A DNA stretch of 64,000 bases from Diphasiastrum complanatum (lineage: Eukaryota > Streptophyta > Lycopodiopsida > Lycopodiales > Lycopodiaceae), in NCBI GenBank assembly GCA_029204225.1, contig CM055093.1, forward strand, positions 1,162,117 to 1,226,116, read 5' to 3'. A program made the translations under genes and the position numbers. Of this stretch, positions 21,846-32,883 are shown one piece after another. The notes under the pieces are model-generated. The model was given only the letters and a program-made list of their open reading frames with translations. It was not told the DNA's origin and did no database searches. The number at the start of each line of letters is the position of its first letter. Within the stretch, counting starts at the first letter, position 1.

Positions 21846-22333
21846 ATGCAGCCTTCAACTGGGAAGTGCAATGATCAAGGGAAGACTAAAGTTGATGATT
21901 GCTTCTCAATGAGCAAGATTCAACCAAAGTCTAATTGTTCCACAATTCAACAAACCCCCAAATCAATGCCAATTTGGGGTATATCCATTCTTCTCCAGGG
22001 AATCCAAGCCCAAATAGGCCTCCAGTACAACAAGCACCAGTGCCTAAAATGACAAAGCCTTGTCGTCAAACTATGATATTGACTGTTGAGGAAAGTCGTC
22101 AGGTTATGGCATACCACGAATACTCGGACATACAAGAGAGTCAAGCAAGCACGTTATATCCACCTTACAATTTGGGGGAGTCTAGGACATTGGGACCGGT
22201 TGCGCCGATCTATGAGAATCCATTATATCAGCAAGATTTATCTTGGAATCCTTCGATGGATTGCATCAACTACCCAATTGTCAATGGACAAGGTTACCCA
22301 AAATGGCCACCAGACCCTTATGGGTATTATTGA
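21846..22333 (+). pseudogene. Gln/Pro-rich gag tail, decayed
   Basis: Overlapping frames give short Gln, Asn and Pro-rich text (for example PPVQQAPVPKMTKPC and NLGESRTLGPVAPIYENPLY). Composition and position suggest the disordered end of the preceding gag. The function is not identifiable. Confidence 0.35.
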
Positions 22334-22480
22334 AAATCTGGCAAGTCCAAGTTCTTGCTGATCGCCATTATCCAATAAAGCCTCAGGTTTTACATAAGCG
22401 AATTCTATCCACGCTTTTCCTGAAGCATCCATGTCCCAGCAATAAAAGAACCGACAATAGTACCCCTCCATGACAGTTGC

Positions 22481-23128
<648 letters not shown>

Positions 23129-23973
23129 TAGTGACCAAATAGTTTGGGGAAGGTGCTCAGGCCTCCCAAACCTCTCGCTATTTGGGCTTTCTTTCTCTCT
23201 CTCCCTCCTCTTTGTGCTATGCAGGGTGAGACAGGGTTGACGCTCCCAGCGTTTGGACCCTATGCTACAAAGATGGCACAACATTAGAGAAATAGAAGGA
23301 GATAGAACAAAGAAATGGCAAATGGCAAGTGGGCAATTATGCTGATCAACATCATTTGATAATGATTATTATGAAGACAATTGTGTTGATCAACATCAAT
23401 ATGATGATGATAAATATGAAGATGATACAAGTGAGAGTTCAAACTTGTTTATTATAGCATTAATGAATGACAAGCGATGAAGCCAAGATACCTAGTAAAT
23501 TGATAGTGGTGTGTCCAAGCACATGACTTCAAGGAAAGAGTGATTTTCAGAACTCAAGGAAACTCACAATGGTGATGAAGTTGGACAAGCCGATGGCAAA
23601 TTGCTATCTGTTAAACGATCTGGATTAGTACCAGTGAAGTTAGCCAGCAAGATGATAAAGCGGATAAGCAATGTGCAATATGTACCTGGTTTAGCTAACA
23701 ATCTACTATCTATTGGGACAATGGCTGATCAACAACTCAAGGTTGAGTTTGACAACAACAAATATCTTGTCAAAGACATCAAGAATCACTACAGAGTGAT
23801 TGTTACAGGAGCTAGAGTCAACAAGAATCGACTCTACAAATTGAATGCGAGATCTTTTGCTGAAGCTATGGTAAGCACTGTTGATAGTCGAAGTGATCTT
23901 TGGCATCAATGATTTGGTCATATTAGTGCTCAAAGTTTACAGATTCTCAAAAGAGGTAATCTAGTTAATTGGA

Positions 23974-24818
23974 TTGTCTGATATATCTTTTGAAGGAAAA
24001 ATCTGTGAAGGTTGCATTTTGGAAAAACAACACAGAGAGATGTTTTCCAAAAGTGGAGCAAGGAGAGCGAGTGGCATCCTAGATCTAGTCCACAATGATC
24101 TATGTGGACCTATGCAGACTAGATCTCTTAGTGGCTACTATTACTTTATTACCTTCATTGATGATTATAGCAGATGCATTTGGATTTATTTCATAAGCAA
24201 GAAATCAGATGCTTTTGCTAAGTTCAGGAAATTCAAGACATTATTTGAAAAGCAAACAGGATGTTGCATCAAGACTTTGAGATCTGATGGAGGTGGTGAG
24301 TATTTTTTGACAGAATTTGTTAATTTCTGCAAAGATCAAGGGATCAAGAGGCAGACTACAACACCTTATTCACCACAGCAAAATGGAGTTGCAGAATGAA
24401 AGAACAGATCTATGTTGAGATGGTCAGGGTGATGCTCAAGAGCAAGGGTCTACCAAACACATTTTGGGCAGAAGCTTGTAGCATAGCTACGCACATTCTG
24501 AATCGATGTCCTACAAAATATGTGGAAGGTAAGACACCTCATGAAGTTGTTACTGGAAAGAAACCTAATATTTATCATTTGAGAGTATTTGGTTGTGATG
24601 CTTATGCTCATATTCTTGATGAGAAATGAAGGAAATTGGATGCAAAAGCCATCAAGTGTATTTTCTTTGGATATGATGAGAAGGCCAAGGCATACATGAT
24701 GTATGACACAAATGCACAGAAGCTTGTGATTTCTAGGGATGCTACATTTGACAAGATGGGCCGAGGTGAACAATTTGAAGTAATCACTGAACCTTTTGAT
24801 GAGGGAGCGAAAGTATAG
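23974..24818 (+). pseudogene. Copia integrase
   Basis: The zinc side shows [14 protein letters not shown]. The core follows: [47 protein letters not shown] and [12 protein letters not shown], which hold the D-D-E catalytic positions. A stop (TGA) at 24398 falls where AERKNR is normal. The frame continues with MLKSKGLPNTFWAEA and NRCPTK, then the KCIFFGYDEKAKAY block typical after Copia integrase. Confidence 0.9.
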
Positions 24819-24914
24819 GTCAAGAAGGAAGTGGATTTTGATACAAAAAATCCATTGGACAAAGGCAAGCCTGATGCTGAAATCCCCAAGAGAAATGGTA
24901 CTTATCAGTGACAA

Positions 24915-25682
24915 ATGGTGCAAAGAAGGGAGATACTCCCAAATCTAGTGAGCAGGGAGAGCTTAGAAGATCAAGTAGAAATCGAAAAATTAGAGATAAA
25001 TCTGGCCCTAATGGGTTCTGTGCTCAAGGCTCAAGAACCAAAAACTTTTGATAAAGCAAAGGAGCACGAGGATTGGCGTGAAGCTATGGAAACAAAAATC
25101 GAAGCTATATCAAAAAATAGGACGTGGAACTTGGTTGAGCTACCTGATGGTAAGATTTCTATCACTTGCAAATGGATATACAAGAGAGTTTATGGGCAAC
25201 TCAATAAGTACAAAGCATGATTGGTTGCGAGAGGATTTGAGCAATAGGAAGGTATTGCTTTTGAGGAAACCTTCACACTCGTAACTAAGATGATAATTAT
25301 ACGTTTTGTCATTGCTATTTTTGCTTTCTATGGCTGGAAGATCCAACAAATGGACGTTAAATCTGATTTTCTTACTCGAGTGCTGGATGAAGAGGTGTAC
25401 TTAGTACAACCTCAAAGATTTGTTGAGCCAGGGAGAGAGCATCTTGTTTGTAAGCTCAACAAAGATATTTATGGATTGAAGCAAGCACCACGAGCATGGT
25501 ACTCTTGCATTGATAAACACTTTAAGCAAAGGGGAATGGTAAAGAGTGATGCTGATCCTAATCTCTACATTCTAAGGCAAGATTTAGATATAGTGTTCAT
25601 TGTGTTGTACGTGGATAATTTGATTATTACAGGAAGTAATGAGAGCTTAATTGATGAAATCTTTCCAATGCTTTTGACATGA
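24915..25682 (+). pseudogene. Copia reverse transcriptase with altered active site
   Basis: RT motifs are in order: NRTWNLVELPDGK, CKWIYKRVY, a broken [42 protein letters not shown] and VLYVDNLIITGSN. The catalytic Y-V-D-D is Y-V-D-N here, which by itself would disable polymerisation. Stops also interrupt LVARGFEQ. Confidence 0.88.
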
Positions 25683-25765
25683 GCGATCTAGGATTGATGC
25701 ACTATTGTCTTGGCATTGAAGTGTGGCAAAAGAGAAACGTGGTCTTTCTTACACAAAGCAAATAT

Positions 25766-26558
25766 GCATGAGAGATCAGATGTTCAGACGACCGAAGGAG
25801 CTCAAAGACGAAGGTCAGATGTTGAGACCGAAGGAGCTCAAAGGCGAAGGCAAAGTCCGAATAGAACACGAAGCCGAACAACACCTGAAGACTAAAAGGC
25901 GGCAGATCTTCATGTTCCAAGTACAACCAAGATCAAGCAAAGTACCAGGAGAACAGACACCTCCACAAACGATGCTGACGTGTTCGGAGCACAGTTAGAA
26001 CGTGCCTAACCAGCCGTTCTTGTGATCAGAAATTAGATTAAACTTTTTCTCTCTCCATCCATATAATCAGATTGAAGATGAGAGAATTGGTTGGATTGTC
26101 AATTGGTTGAGTGTCAACCTGAGCTAAGCATAATGTTGTTGAGCCAATGTCCAAGAAGTCTGCTAGTAATCGAGACGATCTGACATAATTTGTGAGAGAC
26201 ATAGCTTCTCTTGCATCTACGTGCCGTGTGGGTTTGTCACAACAACGCTCTTACAAAGGATCATTGATAATATAGTAACTTAAATGCACATGTAGTTTCA
26301 ACTTGAACGATCTCGAATGCTTGGATGTCTAATTGTTGTCTATACATGTTCAGTTGTTTATTCTTTATTTCGCACACTGGTTCATCTTTGTCCAATGCTT
26401 AAACGAATTATAACTTAGGTCAGCAGTGCTTGTCTACACTCTGGAGATTGTAGATCTGATCTAGCAGGTAGTAGCCAACAGACAAAATCGAATTCCATCC
26501 GGGTTTCAAAACAACACTCAACAGGTTCGGAAGACAAAAATTTGATTATAGAAAATGT
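25766..26558. repeat. Element flank or LTR with a 36 bp tandem pair
   Basis: No coding frame is convincing. At about 25778-25850 two units share GACCGAAGGAGCTCAAAG and RCGAAGG. The stretch could be LTR or leader sequence of the element that follows. No matching LTR partner was found. Confidence 0.35.
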
Positions 26559-29320
26559 TTGAACTACAATGTGGATTTTCTTCAAATGCCTATAAAAAAT
26601 GTGCTTCAACCAACTCTTTCCAAATCCATTTACGCTGCTAGTTTTATGGAGCTACGTGATATGATGGATTGTGCACTTGCTCTGGAGCACTTATCTACAA
26701 ACCATATCAATGAATGGTGGAAAGTCATTGCTCAATGGGAACCTTATTGTTTCAGCCAATGACTGTCTGAATACGTTAGTCCTACCTTTGATGGAAACAT
26801 TCTATCCATTAATGTAGACAATTGGCTAGAAGATTTGGATTATAACTTCTACTATAGTGGATGTATTGGTGACAATAGTATGGTTTTCTTTGCTCATCGG
26901 GTTTCCAAGGGCGTGTCCAGTCATGGTGGAATATTGTTCACGACTTTCTTCCTAAGAATTGGTTAAATTTCAAGATAGTTTGTAGACATGTCTTCAATCG
27001 ATCCGACTTCATCCAATGTTGTTCTTTGAACCAGATAACCACAGTTGTTGAGTACAAGAATTTCAGCAGATGGTTTCATTATTTGATTATGGAGAAGTAT
27101 ATCTCGTACAATGTTATATATATGGCTTACAACCTCAATATCTGAGCATTGTAAAAAACTATCTACAAACTACTTCTCTATAGCTTTCGTTTCGATTAGG
27201 AAATAATGGAATATGCATTAGACTACAAGAACCAAGAACATAGGATTCATCTGGAAGCTGAAAGAAAAGAAGAATAATCTAAATGGTTGGAAGAAGTGAA
27301 GATGCAGATACAGAAATTGAACCATCACAATAAAGCATCAGTGGATCCCAACCGAAATAGGTACAAGAAAGTGAAGAAACTTTTGAATATGAAGATGATC
27401 CTAGCAATAAGTCTGACGAGCAAAGTGACAATGATGAAGCGGATGAGCGAAGCGATGACAGTGAGTCAGATGAACAAAGCAACGATGAAAGCCAAGTCCC
27501 AGATCCAAATATAGTTGCAGGCAACAAAAGTCCAATTCAAGAGTTGGATCAAGATGTGACGATAGATGGCAAACATCAGAATTCAGACAAAAGTCAAGAT
27601 TCTGAATAAGAAACAAGGACAGATAGAGAAAATCTGGACTCAGATCAAAGAGCATTTACAAATAGTGAAAGTCTTAACCAAGACAATGAGGATCAAGGTT
27701 TATTTCTGGATGCAGAATTTGATCAAGAGAATGATGTTGCCAAAGTACACATTGGTAAGTTGGAAGCGCAAATTTTAGATGCAGTCAATTGTCAATTGGA
27801 CGATTTAATTCTTGATCAAGAGAAAATCCAAGATTCAATTAATAATCAATGGCAATTGGAGCAACCTAACGTTCCAAACAAGGTCCAACTTCTTATTGAA
27901 CATCCTTTTGAGTCTCACTTCAACCATCAGGAACATGACCTATATCAATGTCTTAATCTGGTCAATGAACAAGCAACTATGGATTGTGAAATTGAGAATA
28001 TTACTACGCTCAAAGAAACTCAATCAAGGCATTCACCAAACTTTCAGAATGAGGACTATATGGCACCTATAATTCATGGCTTGGAATTGAGTGGCTATTT
28101 AAAGGATCCGATTTGTGAACCAATTCAATTCGATTTGAAAGCTTCCAAGAATATTTTTATTTTTGACAATGATCTAATGGATTATGAGGTATTCAACATG
28201 GATAGTGGTAGAAATGAAGAGATTTTATTAATCCATGGAACTCCTACTTGTATCAATACTTTGGATTATTGTTCAACGTCTCATGGATCCATTTACAAGA
28301 GTTTAAAGTGGCTTCTGTCAGAGAATCTTATTTCTATGGATTCTCTAGAACTCAACTGCCAACATCTAATTCGCGTGTATATTTGAAAAATATGGACGTG
28401 AATAATGATTGGAAATGTTTTTTCAATCAATCAACACTCTAATGGAAACTGATTTTTAAATATGTCAGCAATCTATATCAGTTTCTTTGGTGAAGTTTGC
28501 ATTGCTCGGTGGGCTTTAACAAGATAAATATTCGATTGAGTAATGTGAACAATGGTTTTCTACAGTGGGAGAATCAGAATGGCAGAATTGTTATTTCCAT
28601 GGTTCGACCTTGGAATACATGTATGTTCTCCGGTATTAGTGCTCAGACGTATCCATGGCCAGTTATGGTTTACTAATTTTTGAAAGAAAATTTCATTTAA
28701 AATCCAAACTGGCAGAAGCAAAATTCAATGGATTTGACTTGTCCTGGCCAAATTTGAATGAAAACTTGTCTAGATTTGAAGAAATATATTTTGGTCAACA
28801 ATATTCCCAAAGAAATGCTTCATTGTACAACCAAGTGTCATTCTTAATGCCGACTACTTCATATGGAGCATTTTTATTTGAACAACAATTTATGACTACC
28901 ATTGCTCATGGAAGAATTGTTGGTCAAACAACATGGATTTCCAGCCACAACAGAAGATCCAAATGCAAGACAAAAACAAGAATCCAAGGGAATTGGATAA
29001 GCATCCGATTTGGTATGATGTCGAAGAAGCAGACAAAAGAGGATATTGTGGCATTACACTTTGTCCATTCCATGCAGATTGGTTGCCCACAAGCAATATG
29101 GTGCCTGATCCAACTCTTCTTCAACCATCATTTTTCCTTCAACGAAATAAGGATTGTAGTCTGAAGCTAATAAAATGGAATCAATTCAACAACTTTGGAT
29201 CTATAACGATGCAACAATTTTGGACAACACATCCTCCATCGTAACTACTTACCCGAGATGATTAAGCTGATCAGACAAGCATCGTCATTTTTGAGGACAA
29301 AAATGTTTATGTAGGGGGAG
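26559..29320 (+). mobile_element. Unclassified LTR element interior without recognisable RT
   Basis: About 2.8 kb of coding-like but broken plus-strand DNA ends at a purine tract and LTR start (29311-29321). The best frame runs from 27361 to 28386 with one stop at 27607. It begins with an Asp/Glu/Ser-rich segment (DEQSDNDEADERSDDSESDE) and continues into a mixed region. Later frames (28655-29164 and 28933-29244) contain Cys/His-bearing text such as KRGYCGITLCPFHADW. I find no protease, RT, RNase H or integrase motif. It may be a non-autonomous element or the 3' portion of a gypsy element carrying extra ORFs. Confidence 0.45.
27361..28386 (+). pseudogene. Acidic ORF of the unclassified element
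   Basis: 341 codons in one frame with a single TAA at 27607. The N-terminal third is extremely acidic and Ser-rich, with Gln/Asp-rich runs after it. The C-terminal part contains YMAPIIHGLELSGYLKDPIC and a Leu-rich end. No family is recognised. An acidic low-complexity head followed by a folded-looking tail would fit a gag-like or accessory element protein; this is inference. Confidence 0.4.
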
Positions 29321-29540
29321 TGTCATGTACTATTAGTTTATCCATGCCATACATGCAAGATAATATCCGCTATAAGCTTTGTAGGCCCAAAACGAGCTAT
29401 TAGCCTTAACAACAAGGCGGTTCCCTCTTCAGGCCCCCCAAAATAATAGGCCAATAAGGGCCCAATGTGGTTTAAATAATACTTAACAAGGGCTAACTAT
29501 CCCTCAAGATAGTTAAGTAAAGTTAAGTAAGAGCATTGTC
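29311..29540 (+). repeat. Polypurine tract and start of a 3' LTR (truncated)
   Basis: GTAGGGGGAG at 29311-29320 is followed by TGTCATGTACTATTAG, a typical tract-to-LTR junction. The LTR reads for about 220 bp and is then cut by a gypsy integrase fragment of different origin near 29540. Confidence 0.5.
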
Positions 29541-29544
29541 TATA

Positions 29545-30125
29545 ACTAGGCAGACCATTAAAGTCCTATTGGAAGAATTCTTCATGATTATCCTCATGGT
29601 AATGGGCAAGCAGAATCATCCAACAAGATCCTGTGTAGCGTTATCACAAAAACGGTTGAAGCGAGCAGAATTATTTGGGGCATAAGTTGCATGCTGCTCT
29701 ATGGGTATTCAGGAAAGCATATAAAGTAAGCACTAATCAAACACCATTCCAACTGGTTTATGGTCAGGATGATGTAATATAGTGGAGTTTTTGGTACCTG
29801 TACAACGCCTTGATGAATCCAAATCTCTATAGCTACGCCATGATGACACCCCTATTGGCTGTGCATGCATTGATAGTTGAGAAAGCATGACGTAAAGCAT
29901 GACACGATCGCCGGTTGCACAAGAAAGATCTTCAATCGGGAGATCTAGTCCTCATCCATAAGACCTAATCAAAGGGAAGTTGAAGTTCACAAGCGCGAAG
30001 GCCCGTACCACGTCAAGAAAATTCTAAGCCATGAAGCTGTGAATCTTGAGCAACTTGATGGGACACCATTTGATACACCCATCAACGGTAGCCAACTTCA
30101 CAAGTACTGGCCACCACAGCAAGAC
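29545..30125 (+). pseudogene. Third gypsy integrase fragment
   Basis: Plus-strand remnant of the same broad integrase. The frames give PHGNGQAESSNKILCSVITK, TPFQLVYGQD, AWHDRRLHKKDLQSGDLVLI and LDGTPFDTPINGSQLHKYW. It is broken by several stops and indels. The tail after FDTPIN is longer than in the other two copies, so it belongs to a sister subfamily. Confidence 0.75.
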
Positions 30126-30189
30126 AGATCCAGCTTGATGATGACCAACAACGCATACAAGGATCATATAATCTATACCGCCATATCTA

Positions 30190-30305
30190 ATGAGACCTAG
30201 TTAGATCAAACAAAATCCATCAAGATTCATCAAGATCGAGCAAGATCTAGATAGATCAAGCAAGATCCAGTAAGATCCAAGTAGGATCTAGATCTAGATG
30301 GGATA
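30190..30305 (+). repeat. Short degenerate AAGATCYAG repeat
   Basis: About ten imperfect copies of ATCAAGCAAGATCTAG-like units of 10-16 bp occur just after the integrase fragment. The following 30306-30900 stretch is non-coding and carries scattered CCTTCGCAG motifs, similar to the spacer motif of the other gypsy copies. Confidence 0.6.
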
Positions 30306-31170
30306 AAAAAATGTAGCAGATCATTATCAAACACCACTTAGCCTCAAAAACAGAAGATCGAAGCTGTAGATCTCAAGAAAAAACACCAAAAATAGAGTTA
30401 AAAGTCACTTAAACTGATGGATCAACTACCAAACATTCATGAAAACTCTCATAGAGACATCCATAGTCTGACCCAGATCAACCTACAGAAATCCTTGTGA
30501 GAGTTACGTGTGAAAAATCAGTCAAATTTGAGTGTTTGCGAGAGTTCAGGAAAGCAAAAAAATCCTTCACATCGCATCAAAATCTTCAAACCAACCTTCG
30601 TAGACAACAAAAATGGAACCAGGGCAGTGAAATTAACCTGCCTACATGGTCAGATCTTGAACATCTGATATATAGAACAAGTTGTGCGAGAGTTCCCTTC
30701 CTTTGAGAGTTCAACCCTCGCAGAGCCCGCTGAACCTTCGCAGGGAAGCCAAAACATCTTCTGAACCTTCGCAGACTTCTCTGGAGTCTTAGAATTATGT
30801 GAAGAAGGTCCTTGCCAAATTTGGTTTGGAACTGAACAGTGGAAAGTGTAATTCTTCTAATACGCCCTCTAATTTTCCTCTATATAAGGAGAGAATTCGA
30901 GTCATTTCTCACTTTCCTAGCGAAGCTACCTCTTTCCTCCTTCCATTGCAACTACCTCTACCCATTCTGCTGCAACTAACTTGCCGACCAGCAAACGCAT
31001 GCGTGGCGCTGCCTCCACTTCCGCTAGTCCCCTGCTGCTCGACAACGCATTGCACCTTCACGCCCTACATCCACCTTTTCCACATCCACGTAGGCAATTT
31101 TGATATCAACTGCTATCCTAATGAAATCCGAGTTCAGATCTATAACAAAGTGACGAAAGAATGTTTATAA

Positions 31171-32883
31171 GACTCCAAAATGTCAAGGAAAAGATATGAT
31201 TAGACTACTCTAGAGCTAATTCACCCTTGCGAAATCTTGAGAATAATACAAAAACTAGCTGTTCTTAGATTTTGATTTTGGACTAGCCTTCAACCTTACA
31301 AAGGCACAAAATGAATCACTTGAAATAAACTTGGAATAATGATAACCTAAAATTTGATACCATATGAAATTTCATATATAGAGCATTTTACTAACTGTCA
31401 AGATCTAATGACTCTCTAACTATGAAACTTATGATGCAAAGATACAAAGAGTTATACTACCAAACATCTATACATCAAGGTCTATGTTATGGACTCACAC
31501 AATATTTATAATATGAATTTAAAATAACATCAAGATTACATTTACAAAGAATACACTTTGATCATGATCATCAACTCGACTACGACAATGAAAGCCAATG
31601 TATACACAATGTGATCACAAGTAGATCAACCCAAATGCTTGTGTATTATATAATCATGAAATGAATAGGCCAAGACTTATTTATAACATGAGGAGAACTT
31701 GGATCGGGTTTCCAATTTATAATCCTAGCCCTAGATTAAAATGCCTTGATGGATGTAGCCAATGGAATGAGGTGACTTGAGTGTCAAACAAACAATTTTT
31801 GGACACCTCCCTACTATTCTTTCACATGTGAAGGACTTGAAATATGTCGAGGATAAGTTTCCGAGTCAGTCTCTAATATTTACCTAGGTTGGAATTTGCT
31901 ATTTCTTCACAATTGGTCATGTAAAATACAATTACCATCATCTACCAGTAACTACTAAGTAACATGGACATTTCAAGCTTCATTGACGCCCTCAAAATTT
32001 ATATTAATGTCTTTGAATCCAATAAATCACAACACATCTTACTCACAACCATTGCAACAAGTTGTATGAAGACACTAGAGTCATCTTATAATTTGCTTAA
32101 GGGTTAAATGCAAAGATCACTTGTCATATACACGCAAAATGGTTTTTGCCAATGGCAATATTCTTTTCTCTCTTTCTCTAATCATTTTCTTTGGAGTTCT
32201 TGCACTCGTGCCCTAACCCTACAACCAAAAATCAATAGGGGAGGGCGTGGGCAGACAACAGAGATGTCTCATGGACATGCGTCGCGTGTGAAACTGAGTC
32301 AAGGCCAAACTAGGAGAGGCTAATAAGATGTGAGGATTAGAGTGGTTTCACAGTATACTACTTGGCAAGTCCCAAATTCAAAATGAAGTTCTCCCATTGT
32401 TCCAAGGGACAAAAAACTGGTAGAATCCCCCTTTTCAGACTTATGTTGAGTTGCCACCATGTGGCAAATAAGGTGGCATGGGGCACTTGTCACATAGCCC
32501 ATTTCTAGGACCTGGGGACATTGTAAGTTGATTGGGGCAAAAAATAAGAAAAATGGATCAATTGAATGGTAGGAATTTAAATGGGCCAATCAAATTGTTC
32601 TCTCCGTTTAGCACTTATGAGCCGAGCTTGGAAGGGGTTTGGTTTATTGCTCTTCAACTCACTTGCCAAGATTTTAAAAAAGTGCATCAAGTGAAAAGGT
32701 CAGGCAAAAAGAAGGCTCACCTTGGAGAACTAGGGAGGGAGAAAGAGGGTGAAGATTATGAAAAGGCAAAATGGAAATAGAACAAAATGAAAAGGAAAAG
32801 GGAGAGGGTGCTTTTGACACAATTTTGGTGGACATTTTTATCTTGCTTTGTTGTTGTTGTTGTTGTTCGTGTGGAGACATAAA
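31171..32883. other. 1.7 kb without recognisable gene
   Basis: I see no supported gene. The right end is the region just upstream of the RNase H2A start codon. It contains purine-rich GAGAAAG stretches, a (TTG)n run at 32848-32865 and no clear TATA box. The promoter of that gene should lie here. Confidence 0.45.

Larger units (their letters stand above)
23495..25765 (+). mobile_element. Copia element interior, truncated before RNase H
   Basis: Plus-strand Ty1/copia polyprotein in normal order. Protease at about 23500 (DSGVSKHM), GAG pre-integrase (NVQYVPGLANNLLSIG, then LWHQ-stop-FGH), integrase core, linker, and RT up to the Y-V-D-x motif and LGLMHYCLGIE. It stops at about 25765, where unrelated DNA begins, so RNase H and the 3' LTR are lost. 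Several in-frame stops and frameshifts (for example near 23911, 24397, 24627 and 25218) show it is inactive. Confidence 0.9.
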
